NCBI GenBank assembly: GCA_019925105.1 | Contig: JAHGAU010000002.1 | Coordinates: 186,001-250,000 of the forward strand | DNA length: 64,000 nt | Reading direction: 5' to 3' | Origin: Niebla homalea | Lineage: Eukaryota; Ascomycota; Lecanoromycetes; Lecanorales; Ramalinaceae | Shown: positions 32,217-43,585 of the stretch, one piece after another | Layout: each line of letters opens with the position of its first letter | How positions within the stretch are numbered: the first letter of the stretch is position 1 | Position numbers and translations under genes: made by a program | Notes under the pieces: model-generated | Database searches by the model: none | Told to the model about the DNA's origin: nothing | Seen by the model: only the letters and a program-made list of their open reading frames with translations

Positions 32217-33536
32217 TCAGGCCTCTGCATCAATCAAGATCTTGACCTGGTTGTCTTTATCACGGATCAGCGTTTCGAAGCCCTCCTCGACCACCTCATC
32301 CATCTTGATTTTCTTGGTGATCATGCCTGCAGGCTTCATACGTCCTAAGCAAGGTCAACAATCAATGGTGTGCTGTCATCTAGGGAGGTTTACCGGATGA
32401 GATGGCGTCTAGGACCTCCTGGTACTCCCCTTCTTGGTATGTTGCTACTCCCTTGTAGGTTCGTTCCCCTGGCCCGAATCAGCCCGCAACTCTCTACAAT
32501 AAGAGGATACTGTACTGACTGAACAAGAACTGATTTGGCACCAGCGTAGCCCTCTCTTTCCAAACAGCGATATTGACATAAGTTCCGCGCGCCTTCAGGG
32601 CCAGGACCGCTGCATCGAGCGCTGCTTGCACGCCTGCCGCGTCGAAAACGACGTCGACCCCTTCCCCCAAGTTGATTTCGCGAACGGTTTTATTCAGGTC
32701 TTGCTTTGACGGATTGACCAAGTAATGAGCCCCGAAGTCTTTGGCAAATTCGCTTCGGCGGGAGGATACTTCGGAGACGATAATCTTATCTGCACCTTTC
32801 GCCAGAAGTGCTTGGATCACGGCCAGACCAATTGGACCACCCCCAAGGATCAGCACCGAATGTCCTCTTTGAAATGGACTGACATTGACAGCGTGCCACC
32901 CGACTGCGAGCGGCTCAATGAGTGCTAAATGGCATCAGCCTTGATCACGTGCATGGGAGGCCTAATTCACCAGCAACTTCCATGGACATTGATTCTGGGA
33001 TCTTGTAAACGGCTTTGCGTGGTATTACGACATGTTCTGACAGGCCACCGCCCCAGCCGCTAAGGCCGACGAAGCCGTTCTTATCACAGCAATTGATGTA
33101 TCCCTCCTTGCACGCCGCGCAAGTACCATCATAGATGATTGGCTGAATCGTCACCCGATCTCCTATCCTTAGGTCCTTCACATCCTCACCAACCTCCTCG
33201 ACGAAACCAGAGAATTCGTGTCCCAAGGTCAATGGGACTTGCTCGTTGGTGATCGGATGAGGAGTTATTGGCATAATATTGGCACCGCCTAGATACTCAT
33301 GGAGGTCTTGAGACGGCGGTCAACTCTTGCTCGGCGGGTCAGGCCGATGCGACTCCTTACCGGAACCACAGATACCGATGAACCTGGGCTTGACCTAAGG
33401 ATTCCCACTCAATAACCATCCACGGCTACTTTCTCAATATCTTTCCTACCTTGACCTGATCTTTACCGCATCTGGGCACCGGTATCTCTTCCAGTCGGAT
33501 ATCTTTCTTCCCGTGGAAACGTACAGCTTTCATCAT
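32217..33536 (-). CDS. Zinc-dependent butanediol-dehydrogenase-like enzyme, 354 aa, six exons
   Basis: Exons (minus strand) are 33450-33536, 33361-33394, 32971-33306, 32520-32924, 32394-32468 and 32217-32344; introns are 46-55 nt and all close in frame. The catalytic zinc ligands are present in GICGSDLHEY and GHEFSG. The structural-zinc lobe is reduced (TCAACKEGYINCC), as is usual in the 2,3-butanediol dehydrogenase branch. The nucleotide loop is GGGPIGL and is followed by an acidic residue (VSEVSSRR), favouring NAD(H). The family interconverts vicinal diols and acetoin-type ketones (family knowledge); sorbitol/xylitol dehydrogenase activity is a weaker alternative. It is the first of three MDR dehydrogenases in 5 kb. 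Confidence 0.9.
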
Positions 33537-34315
33537 CTTGGCGAAGTACTCGGAGACGGACGACAGATCAACTCGACCGAAAGATCACGATATGGCAACT
33601 CCAGCAGAAAGTGGAAGGCGACGCGCAAGCAAAGGCTCTCTATACCGTGAGGAATTTGGAATCTCAAGATCGAACGACACCTGCCGATATTTATGTCTTC
33701 ACGCGCATCGCTCTACCTTTTCGCCCCTCATTGCGGGGTTGTGGCAGCACACCGTTAACCGTTGCAGAACCTTCGGAATTCAACGCTCTGGGTAATCCGA
33801 AAAAGGTCACGAGTGCATATCCAGCATTGCCTGCATAACGCCTTCTCGTCTTGTGCGCAAGGTATAATTTATATTGCTGCCACAGCAACCCTGCAGATCT
33901 GGTCCAGAAATGTTCTTCTTCCGCCCGCACGCCTCTGATGTCGCGCATGGCATTTGAACCCCCAAAGCCATGAGGCCGGCCGCGGCACCTTGCCGGATTG
34001 ATAATTCCGGAACAACCCCTGGCGCGAGACCCACTGGCTAGAGTTTCGCAGAGTTTCGCAGAGTTTCGCACTGCCAAACTCGGATGTCCGGTTGGAGACT
34101 GAGCAAGCAGAGACTTGCATGAGGTCATTACGTATCTGCCGGCTATGGAGTCCGGTGGGCATGTCGGTGATGACGATTTCCGGCTATGAAATCCGATGGT
34201 CTCGAACAAAATTTCATCGTCTCGCCTCCTCATCCCACATGAAGTCCTTTTTTGAAACGTAAACAGACAACTGGCGAGGCAGTATTTCTTTTCGAATTGA
34301 CGCATATAGAGCAAG
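33537..34315. other. Divergent promoter region between two dehydrogenase genes
   Basis: It separates the minus-strand butanediol-type and the plus-strand ADH6-type genes. It contains a 10-bp triplicated repeat (34041-34070). No gene is supported. Confidence 0.6.
34041..34070. repeat. 10-bp tandem repeat, three exact units
   Basis: GAGTTTCGCA is repeated three times without change in the region between the divergent dehydrogenase genes, about 250 bp upstream of the ADH6-type start. Confidence 0.95.
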
Positions 34316-35584
34316 ATGGGTTACCCAGACACTTTCGAAGGTTTCATGATTGAAGACCAGAAGAACTGGACCAGCTTCAAAAAACAGGAGGTTCGTTCGC
34401 GTGCCGTTGTGCCAAAGTGGCACAAACCAGACCTATTAACGCTCGACACAGTTCAAGCCAAAGCCTTTTGAGGATTACGATGTAGACATCAAGGTGGAGG
34501 CATGCGGTGTCTGTGGATCCGATGTCCACACAATCAATGGCGGTTGGGGCGACTGCCCGCTGCCCATTTGCGTCGGCCACGAGATCATTGGCAAGGCAAT
34601 CAAAGTCGGCCCCAAGGTGACCACCTGCAAAGTTGGCGACCGCGTTGGTGTAGGCGCCCAGATACAGGCTTGTATGGAATGCAAGATCTGCAAAGCGGGA
34701 CAGGAGAACTATTGCCCACAGAAAGTTGGTACGTCAGGACAATTCGCGAACAAGGAAACGTCCACGATTTGGGATGCTAAGTGCGTCCACAGACACCTAT
34801 GGGGCCCCGTACAAGGATGGCACAATTGCTCAGGGCGGCTACTCGAGCCACGTTCGCGCACACGAGTACTTCACGTTCCCTATACCGGACAACATCGCCA
34901 GCACGGACGCTGGACCAATGATGTGCGCTGGGTTGACCGTCTGGAGTCCACTTGTCCGCGCTGGAATCGGTCCAGGCAAGAAGATTGCAGTCATTGGAGT
35001 GTAAGCCTCCTTGCACCTTTCCTCCCAGTGCTACCACTTCGATAATCTAATGCCATCTCTACAGTGGCGGACTCGGTCACTTTGGCATCCTCTGGGCCGC
35101 CGCCCTTGGCGCCGAAGTCTACGCCATCTCCCACAGCCCCCGCAAGGAAGCCGAGGCGCTCAAACTCGGTGCCAAGAAGTTCATCGCCACTCAGACCAAG
35201 GACTGGCACAAAGACTGGGCTTTCGCCTTCGACTACATCCTCAACACTGCCGACATGACGCACACCTTCAACATCCAGGATTACATGTCCACGTTGAATG
35301 TGAATGGCGAATTCCATCATGTCGGTCTGCCGGATGAGCCGCTCCCGAAGATCATGGCGCAGGATTTCACGATCAACGGCTGCAAGATGGGGGCCAGCCA
35401 TATTGGTAACCGGCAGGAAATGCTGGGGATGTTGAAGTTGGCGAGTCAGAAGAACATCAAGCCGATGATCGAAACCCTGGATGTTGGCGAGAAGGGCTGC
35501 GCAGAGGCGGTCGAGCGGGTCAGCAAGAACGACGTGAAGTTTCGGTTCGCTTTGACCGGGTATGACAAGGTGTTTGGGAAGTAG
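34316..35584 (+). CDS. NADP-dependent cinnamyl/ADH6-type alcohol dehydrogenase, 359 aa, four exons
   Basis: Exons are 34316-34390, 34452-34728, 34793-35000 and 35065-35584. The protein has the catalytic zinc ligands in CGVCGSDVH and VGHEIIG, four structural-zinc cysteines in CMECKICKAGQENYC, and the cofactor loop GVGGLGHFG followed by ISHSPRK. The Ser and basic residues there, without an acidic residue, indicate NADP(H). This is the yeast ADH6/ADH7 cinnamyl-alcohol-dehydrogenase-like branch, which mainly reduces medium-chain and aromatic aldehydes in the cytosol (family knowledge). Length is normal. Introns of 61-64 nt fall at conserved-looking places around the zinc lobe. It is divergent from the butanediol-type gene and convergent with the ADH1-type gene. 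Confidence 0.92.
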
Positions 35585-36137
35585 ACTAAGTGAAAAAAGG
35601 AAGGGGGGAAGGATTCAAGAAAGATTGGATGACACGTTCTTGTAGACAACATATTCGGTTAATCTATGTATAGAGACCGCATCGAAAGACATTGTCAAGT
35701 GCTTCAGTTGATAAATTTGGTGTAACGATCTTATATCAAGGACGTCAGGTCCATAGGGCCAAGGATGGATGTCGCGCTCCCTAAATGTAGAGCATCCGAT
35801 TTATACAAATGAATCAAACCCGGAGACGAAGCCTGATAAAGAGTTGAAATGACGGCGACACGGTCAACGAAAAACGTTTCATTATCTTCGCAATCAGACC
35901 ATCGAACGGCAAACAAAATCCGTACTGTACACTGTGGAAGAAAATGTGAAGACTCCCTCTCTCTCACGTTCCATACTTATGATCCGGCTTTGTTTTTTTG
36001 GTTTTTTTTGGGCTTCCCTCCCAAACCTCATAACCCTTCTGTGAACAACCACGGAAGATAAACTTCTCTGTATTCAATCGTGGGTCTGCTTTGTACACAA
36101 GCATCCCTTTCCCCCCTCCGTAATGACATTGGTCTCC
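35585..36137. other. Convergent intergenic region between dehydrogenase genes
   Basis: This is the 3' flank of two convergent genes. It contains a T-rich run near 35993-36010 (a possible terminator-type or polyadenylation-associated tract for either gene). No gene is seen. Confidence 0.6.
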
Positions 36138-37318
36138 TTACTTGCTAGTATCCACCACATACCTCCCCGCAATCTTGCCCTCTTGCATCAAATCATAGAC
36201 CTTCTGTAACTCACTCATGCCAATCGTCTTGAACGGCGCCTTGATCAAGCCTCTCCGGAAGAAATCAATCGCCTCTGCGGTATCCTTGCGATTGCCGACA
36301 TAGCTGCCTTTGATCGTCTTCATCCCAATCACCGTCTGGAACACAGGGGCCTTGAGGAACGCCCCGGCCGGCAAGCCGATCGCGACGACGGTACCCCGCG
36401 GGCGCACATATTCCGTCGCCTGCTGGAACGGCTTCTCGTCCACAGCGACGAGGAGCACCGCGTGCGGACCCGCGCCATCCGCCGTTTCCGCCTTCACTTC
36501 CTTGACCACGTTGTCGGACCACCCGAAATCCACAAAGGCAGTCGCGCCCAGCTGCCCCATCACCATCTTTTCCTTCTCGTCCCCTGTGTCGATGCCGATT
36601 ACCTGCAGGCCCATCGCTTTCGCGTACTGGCATGCCAGACTGCCGAGCCCGCCGCCTGCACCGACGATCGCGACCGTTTGACCCGGGATGGCCCCAGATT
36701 CTTTGAGGCCCTTGTAGACGGTGATGCCGGCACAGAGGACGGGCGAGATGGCGTCGAGGGGGATGTCCTTAGGGATGCGAGCCACGTGCGCGGCCTTGCC
36801 GATGGCGTATTGTTGGAAGGTGCCGTCGACGGTGTAGCCCGAGCAGAGGGCCTTGGGGCAGAGCATCTCGTCTGAGGCTTGGCAGAAGGAGCAGGAGAGG
36901 CAGGAGCCGTTGAGCCACTGTCAATGCCTTGTCAATAGCTGATTGGGTTGCAGGTGAGGAGGTGGGGAAGAGATACCTTGATGCCGGCGTGGTCACCAAT
37001 TTCGACGTCCTTAACTAGGTCCCCGCGGGCTACGACGACGCCGGCGCCTTCGTGGCCGCCGACGAGGGGGAGCTTGGTGGGGAGGGGCCAGTCTCCATTG
37101 ACGGCGTGGAGATCGGTGTGGCAGACGCCGGAGTATTTGATGTTGACGAGGACCTCGTCAGGGCCAGGCTTGGGGACTATGCTGAATGTTAGCTATTGAA
37201 TCCCTTTTCGATCCCTGGTGCACGGTCGAGGCTTGCCTGGGATCTGCTTGTACTCGACAGGTCCTCCTGTCTTCTCGATTACCATGGCCCATTGCTTCTC
37301 TGGAATGTTTTGAGACAT
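36138..37318 (-). CDS. ADH1-type zinc alcohol dehydrogenase, 353 aa, three exons
   Basis: Exons are 37237-37318, 36977-37176 and 36138-36917. The N terminus [13 protein letters not shown], zinc ligands in SGVCHTDLH and VGGHEGAG, structural cysteines in [15 protein letters not shown], and the loop [18 protein letters not shown] followed by GIDTG (Asp, NAD) identify the yeast ADH1-like tetrameric ethanol/acetaldehyde dehydrogenase branch. The C terminus (GRYVVDTSK) is complete. Intron 1 (37177-37236, 60 nt) must use a GC donor (AG|GCAAGC) with acceptor TAG: no GT donor nearby restores the frame. Intron 2 is ordinary GT-AG, 59 nt. It is the third MDR dehydrogenase in this neighbourhood. Confidence 0.92.
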
Positions 37319-39130
37319 CTTGTTTGAATTACAGTCTGTCGGTTGAAGTCGGGGAAACAGGTGGTATTTTCAATTTCAATTGATCTTCTGGTTCAGGAAA
37401 AAGAGGTTTCAGGAGAAGGACAACTGCAGGAAGCAACGCATGTATAAAAGCATGACGACGACCTCCTCGACCCCACATTGGAGAGGGGCATGCACCCTGT
37501 GCATAACGACAAGACAAGCAATTGAAGACGCATGTTTCGGGTTCTTCCCCTTCGAAGGGGAAGTTGGATACGTCTCTCATCTGAAAGTCCACTGATACAG
37601 CTTTGGCAGCATTCCTTGCGTCAAGCTCCATGTGTGCTCCGCTCTTAACGTCCTCAATATAAATGCATCGCCAGATGCCAAGCTAGACCAAAGGGCAGCA
37701 TTGAGGAGAGCGTTGGGCTGTGGGAAGAGAAAGGCAAGCTGTTGAGTAGATTCATTGGCTGGACTTCGGGGTCCGACGCCACATTTGACGTTGCGAGAGG
37801 TTGCATTATTCCCGCCGGGTCGAAATGCGGGGAGAGCTTGGTATGCTTTGGTTCAGACTATGGCGTTTGCCATTCGTCAATGTTGCCGGCTGTATGAATA
37901 GCCTTGGGACAGCATGGGAAGATTGTGGAGTGGTTTATTGCGAGATCCAGATCACTGTGCTATCAACAGCAGAACGTCTATTGACAGATCAAGGGACGAA
38001 TGCATGAGATCTGGACAAGAAGATAGTCAATGGACCGTCGCGGAAGTTGTTCCGCACGAATGTTCAGATTTTAAATCAAGATAAGACTATTCTCGACTAT
38101 CACTTCAACTTCGTTTGTCAAATGGGACGAACGAGCTTGAAGCAACTCATGCATATCAATCACTACTTTCACTGGTCCTATTCGTGGTGTTGCAATCTTC
38201 TCCATCCAAAGTAATGTTGGGCAGCCTCGATGTCTTTGGAGGTACCAGGAGGCTGCTGATCGTTGCAAATCCGGGTTATTGATATGACTACTCGCTATCA
38301 CTCCTCGATCAGGATCGACACGGACTTCTCCCCTTTCTGCCCGCGCTAATAGTTACTAGCCGTGTCACCTTCCAAACTCCGCAATCCAGATTTTAGCACC
38401 ACCAATCAAGTCTGTTGATTGAGCGTCTTTCGAAAGCATTGGGCAAAATTTTCCGGACGTTTGCGATCTTCTAGGTTTGCGATCTGTGGGGAGAAGCTTT
38501 GCAAGTGCCGTTAGAAACCGCTAACCCTCCCTCACCTCCATGCCTCCCATGCTTCCCTCGCTTCCCACGAGCCCATACTGTCGGCTCCCAGAGTTCCTGT
38601 CTTCCTGATCTCGGATGCGGAACACTCCTACTATGATGCATGATGCATGATGCATGTGAACTGACACCATCAGCACTGAAGGCTGCAGGATGCATTATCT
38701 GTGAGCTATCACAGCCCTTGGAGCCTTTCTTCACGGCATCACGGACATTGCGTTCGGGGCTCATTCGGCATCCAAGTCGATGTCGTCGCATCCTAGTGGT
38801 GTGTGAAACAAGTGTCCTTGACCACTCACAATGCTCAAGATTGCCGGTCCTCATGCCGTGACGATCCGTCCTGGTAAGCCTGGCGATTCTGCTACTCGGG
38901 GATACCACCACCTCGGTAACTTCAAGAATTACTAGAGATACAGGTGAGGGGGATGTCTTCATGTTTGACTATGTAATCTCATTCGTATTGCTATTGATCT
39001 TGCTGTACTGCCATTCCTCTCTCCTCCGCGATACACCCCTTGATATATTCTCTCCCTCTGCTTGATACTTGCTTGCAGCCGCACCGCGAGTCCTAGAATC
39101 AAGAAGACTACACCAAGAACATACGCCACC
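37319..39130. other. Divergent intergenic region upstream of ADH1-type and MIP genes
   Basis: This is 1.8 kb without a supportable gene. It holds a TGATGCA triplication (38634-38654). It probably includes promoters for both flanking genes. Confidence 0.55.
38634..38654. repeat. TGATGCA x3 tandem repeat
   Basis: Three exact 7-bp units stand about 480 bp upstream of the MIP channel start codon. Each junction makes a TGCATGA site. Confidence 0.9.
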
Positions 39131-40307
39131 ATGGCCGGCAACGACATGCGGCGTCTGCAGACCAATGACCTCGAAATTGGTGCTACAGAAGCCGTCCAAC
39201 AGCACATGAGCAGACATGTTGTAGCCACCAAACCAGTGTCTCAACGCAAGCTTGACTTCGAGCACTCACGTCCTCGTATCCTCCGCGAATGCATGGCCGA
39301 AGCCACGGGCGTCTTCTTCTATGTCTTCCCTGGTATCGCAGCAATCACGGGCTTCACCCTCAGTGGCGGTATCCCACAAGTCACTGAGGACAATTTCGGA
39401 CTGGCGGCATTTGGTTCTCTCTTCCAAATAGGATGGGCGTTTGGTATCGGCATTGCATTTGCCATCATCACTTGTGCCTCAACCAGCGGTGGTCACTTCA
39501 ATCCAGCTATTACCATTTGCTTTGCAGTCTGGCAAGGTTTCCCATGGCGGAAGGTGCCTCACTTCATCTTCTCACAAATCTTCGGTGCCTTCATCGCTGG
39601 ACTGCTCATGGTTGGAATGTACTGGCCAGAGATTTCGGCCTTCAAAGAAGCAACATTGGCTGCTGGCAAGCCACTGGTTTACAACGGCGGACCAGCTAGC
39701 ATCCTTTGCACCTTCCCAAGTCCAAATCAGACGTATGCTCCCCTGTTTCCCCTTGTTTCTCAATCTCTATCTATGACACAAATCCTGAGAGTTGCATCAC
39801 AGTAATCTGGGTTACCTGTTCATGACCGAATGGTTCGTCGACTCCTTCATCGGTATTGTCATTTGGGCCTGCCTTGACCCCGCAAACCCATTCGTCTCCG
39901 CCCAATCCGCCCCCTTTGCCATCGGCCTTGCCTACTCCGTCATGGTCTGGGGTTTTGCCGACATTGCCATCTCCACCAACCTGGCTCGTGACTTGGGCAC
40001 CCGTATCGTGGCCGCCATCTTCTTCGGTGGGGAGTCATTCTCTTACCTCAATTACTCTTGGATTGCTATTTTGGTCAATGTCCCTGCAACATTGTTCGCG
40101 ACTGGGTATTACGAGTTCTTGATGAGAGATTCGCTGAGTAAAATTGGCAAGGGCCATGCTGTGCATGAGCATGGAGAGGAAGGCTTGATGAGGCATATCA
40201 GCCGAGCGGGTGTTATCGAGACGGGCGCGGCGAACGTGTTGAGGAACCGCAATACTAACAGCTCGAGCGATGAGTATATGGGAAAGAATGAGGCCAGTAT
40301 TGTTTGA
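39131..40307 (+). CDS. MIP-family channel (aquaporin/aquaglyceroporin-like), 368 aa, two exons
   Basis: Exon 1 is 39131-39732 and exon 2 is 39803-40307, split by a 70-nt GT-AG intron. The first pore loop is intact: GGHFNPAIT, with NPA at residues 124-126. The second loop reads NLARDLGTR, so NPA is replaced by NLA at 260-262, while the following Arg of the selectivity filter is kept. Several hydrophobic spans fit the six-helix MIP fold at the plasma membrane or vacuole. A polar N-terminal tail of about 50 residues and a C-terminal tail of about 60 residues are cytosolic by family topology. NLA-type second loops occur in a fungal subgroup of unsettled substrate; water, glycerol or other small solutes are possible. 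The ATG at 39131 has a good context (CCACCATGG). Confidence 0.88.
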
Positions 40308-40576
40308 GTCGAAGGTCTGACTTGTACGAATTGATAATTTGTGCAATACATGAAGCGACATAAATGGCTCTTAGGACACTGGGGGGATAAGGAACGTAGC
40401 GCATGCAGGCGCGGTGTGCTGTTTTCTCACGGCAACATTGAAAAATGTAAATGGCTCATAATTGAAAGTCATTGATCCGCAAATCATATATTCCAACTCC
40501 GAGGTCACAATTGCAGACCATAAGAACTCCATTGCCTGAATCTCCGAGCCCAGCAAAGGCATCCGATATAATCCAC

Positions 40577-41362
40577 TCAGCTCTTCAACGCCTCCAATCT
40601 TCCCCTCATCTGCTCCAACGTCGCCTCCTCCTCCTCCTCCAAACCCTCCCCCACCGCCGGCTCCTCCGCCACCGGCGGCCCCGCCTCCATCTTCGCCTTC
40701 CCCAGTTTCCCCTGCAACACCTCCCCAAGGACCTTCTCCACTTCACTTTCAGCCTCCTCGTCCTCCCCTTCCATCATTTCCTCATCGGGCAAACTATCCC
40801 CCACCATCTCCTCAATGATGCCCGCCTTCATCAACTCCTGACTCAATTCCCTCATCGTGCCCGTCAGCTCCGGCAGCCTCACGAGGCTGTTCACATCCTT
40901 CATGATGCCCGTGCTCGCCTTGATGCTGCCCTCGATCTTCCGCACCGAGAAGGCTTCGTTGACCTGCATGCCCACGCTCTGGAGCTGCGCCTTGGAGGTC
41001 GCGAGGCGGGAGGCTTGCTTGCGGATGCGGAGGAGTTCGCGGGCGAAGGTGCGGGTCTCGGCGGCGGCGGTCTTGGCCTGCGATGGGTTGCGCTGGCCGC
41101 GCTTGGAGGCGGCGAGGATGTAGGTCCGGGTCTTTTGGTCGAGGGTGCGCAGGTGGAGGATGTCCCGGTCGAGTTTGCGGGTGTTGGAGCGGATGAGGGC
41201 GTTGCATTTCCGCATCTGTTTCGGACGAGAGGGGGGATGTGTTAGGTCATTTCATTCAGATGCGCGGGACACGCTGGAAGAATATCAAAATGAATTTGGA
41301 CAATGGGTACTGACCTGCGCAGCTGGATCGGGCTTCCAGAAGACGGATTTGAGGGACTCCAT
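40577..41362 (-). CDS. vps24: ESCRT-III subunit Vps24 (CHMP3), 228 aa, two exons
   Basis: Exon 1 (41315-41362) encodes MESLKSVFWKPDPAAQ and exon 2 (40577-41215) begins MRKCNALIRSN; the 99-nt intron is in phase 0. The pattern WKPDPxxQ-MRKCNxxIRxNxRKLDRDI is the signature of Vps24, the Snf7-family protein that caps ESCRT-III filaments in endosomal sorting of ubiquitinated cargo. The N-terminal half is basic and helical, and the C-terminal half acidic (MEGEDEEAESEVE), as expected for the autoinhibited fold. A C-terminal helix (LEQMRGRLEALKS) matches the MIT-interacting region that recruits Vps4. Length is normal. It is convergent with the MIP gene and divergent from sba1. Confidence 0.93.
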
Positions 41363-41882
41363 GTATGGGACCTGAGTCTGTGATTGGAGATGTGTATTCA
41401 GAAGAGAGTCATGACGGGATTCTGTTTGATCATCATCAGCCTCTCGTCGTACAGCAATTCTTCTTCATGGTTGTGGAATATGAAGCTCTGCCTGTTTGAG
41501 CCTGTAATGAAATGACCGGGTATAAACCTCGGACTTAATCTTAGCTGGGAAAATCGACACAAGAATTGTCGATGAGATTTCGCCTTTTGCATCTTGCCAA
41601 AGCTACAAACCTGAAGGATTTGGAGCTTGCCAGTCTTGCGGCTACTGTTCCTCAGATTGGCTGCCTACGGCCCTCGTTGGCATCTTTCCCATCCTCAGAA
41701 CATATTCGTCTTCCCCACCCCTGCATACTTCGATTGCATTCTATTACCGTCTAGCGCTAGCCTTACCTCTTTACGTCGCAGTCATTCTCGAAAATTTCAA
41801 TCTAAGGTCATACTCTACGCTACATTAAAATCCTACGACTTACCCTTGCCAGATCGAGTCACTTCAGCGCATTTCAGCAATC
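41363..41882. promoter_or_regulatory. Divergent promoter region, vps24 / sba1
   Basis: This is 520 bp between the start codons of two divergently transcribed housekeeping genes. I recognise no specific factor site with confidence. Confidence 0.5.
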
Positions 41883-42723
41883 ATGTCTGATCCAACACTA
41901 ACACCCGAAGGTAAGTCCAGCCCAGCTCTCTCATTGCTTGTTCAAAGCAGAGACTCATAGCCATCAGTCACCTGGGCACAACGCTCTTCCACCTCCGACA
42001 AAGAACGCAACTACGTCTACATAACGATTGGCGCACCCGATGTTCCATCTTCCTCCTGCAAAATCGATCTCAAACCCACTTCGCTAACGTTCACGGGCCA
42101 TTCCGACACCAAGAAGGTCACCTACCACGTCGAGCTCCCACTGTACGGTGAGATCGATGTCGAGGAAAGCAAGAGTCACCACACCAGCCGAGACGTGGTG
42201 TTCGTGCTCCGGAAGAAGGAATTGAAGGCGGAATACTGGCCCAGGCTGCTCAAGGACAGCAAGAAGATGCATTTCTTGAAGACGGACTTCGATAAATGGG
42301 TCGATGAGGACGACCAGGATGAAGCCCCCGAAGATGATGCTATGGCTGGCATGGGCGGCATGGGAGGTATGGGCGGGATGGAAGGGATGGGTGGCATGGG
42401 AGGTATGGGAGGCATGGGCGGTGATGGCGGGTTTGGGGGTATTGGTATGTTATCATTGATCCTTCGTCCTCCTTCGTGTTCTTCCAGATTGCTGACATGA
42501 CATGCCAGACTTCTCGAAACTCGGTGGCGGCGCTGGCGGCGACATGCCAAATATGGACATGGGGGGGTCTGATGATGATGACGACGAGGGCGATGATGAC
42601 ATGCCTGGGCTCGAGGGCGAAGGTGAAGAAGGAGATAATGCGGGCAAAGGCAAGGGAAAAGCAGGGGAAACTGCCGAAGAGCCGAAAGCTACTGGTGGAG
42701 CCAAGATTGAGGAGGTACCCTAA
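41883..42723 (+). CDS. sba1: Hsp90 co-chaperone p23/Sba1 (Wos2), 239 aa, three exons
   Basis: Exons are 41883-41910, 41968-42444 and 42509-42723. The CS-type beta-sandwich domain spans about residues 10-125, with VTWAQRS, NYVYITI, and the p23 motif KAEYWPRLLKDSKKMHFLKTD followed by FDKWVDEDD. The C-terminal tail is unusual-looking but typical of fungal p23: Gly-Met repeats (GMGGMGG units near residues 140-160) then a strongly acidic stretch. Sba1 binds the ATP-bound, closed form of Hsp90 and slows ATP hydrolysis (family knowledge). Intron 1 falls after nine codons; the last intron splits the Gly-Met and acidic parts. Confidence 0.95.
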
Positions 42724-43585
42724 TTCTGGAGAAGACGAGGAGCAATCACCACAAAGGCTCAAGCGATAGCAAGTCAGGGTAAATGCATTGTACATGCTAT
42801 GCAGCCCATAGAGGTGTAGTCTGAAATCCAAGTATCATAGCAAAATCATGCCTGCACAAACTCGTGAATGCCTCAAAACAAAAAGCCCAGTCCACCAAAA
42901 ATGACGTTCTTCCCTGATCTTCCACATGTGCCTGGGATTTGATCTATTTCTTCTGTGAGTCTCGACACAATGAAGAACTTTGTAGAGTGATCCCACAAGC
43001 AGTGTGAGCTTTTCACATGCTCTATTCGAGCGAGAAATGTCCATGAACACCCTCCAAATGCGTTATGTCGAGCATTGGTAACGAACAATTCGCTCCCCCT
43101 AGCTCCAAAAGGGAATAGTAGCATACTAGCGCGGATTCACTCGCGCTTGTGACTCTTGTGGTCGCAAATTGCAGGTTGCAGCCTGGCGAGCCTGCCTCAT
43201 CTGTCTTCCATCAACCACAATCCATCAACATCACTTAACACAAGTCCAGTCACATTTAATCACGTCTGCAAACCCTTTCGTGAAATCGAGCCAGCGTGAC
43301 ACACTGTCAAGAGAGGGAAAACCTTACGGGTCAACACTTGCGCAAGGCTATTGAATCTCTTCTTGCGTCAACCTTCATTGCTTCTTTTACTCCACCACCT
43401 TGTTTAAGCAAAGCCATCACCACTTCATAACCATCAAAACGCGCCTTGAATCATCAAGCACGCTGTCAAAACCTCCTGCCACCTCTTTGAAGCCAACAAG
43501 CCAATAAGCCAACCAGCTAGAAAATCCATCAAAGCCCAGCCTTCACAACAACCACCTTCAAACAAATTTCACAAATCGAATCATA
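42724..43585. other. Intergenic region, sba1 3' flank and yra1 promoter/5' UTR
   Basis: No gene is seen. The last 250 bp before yra1 are pyrimidine/CAA-rich, as is common in fungal 5' UTRs. Confidence 0.55.
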
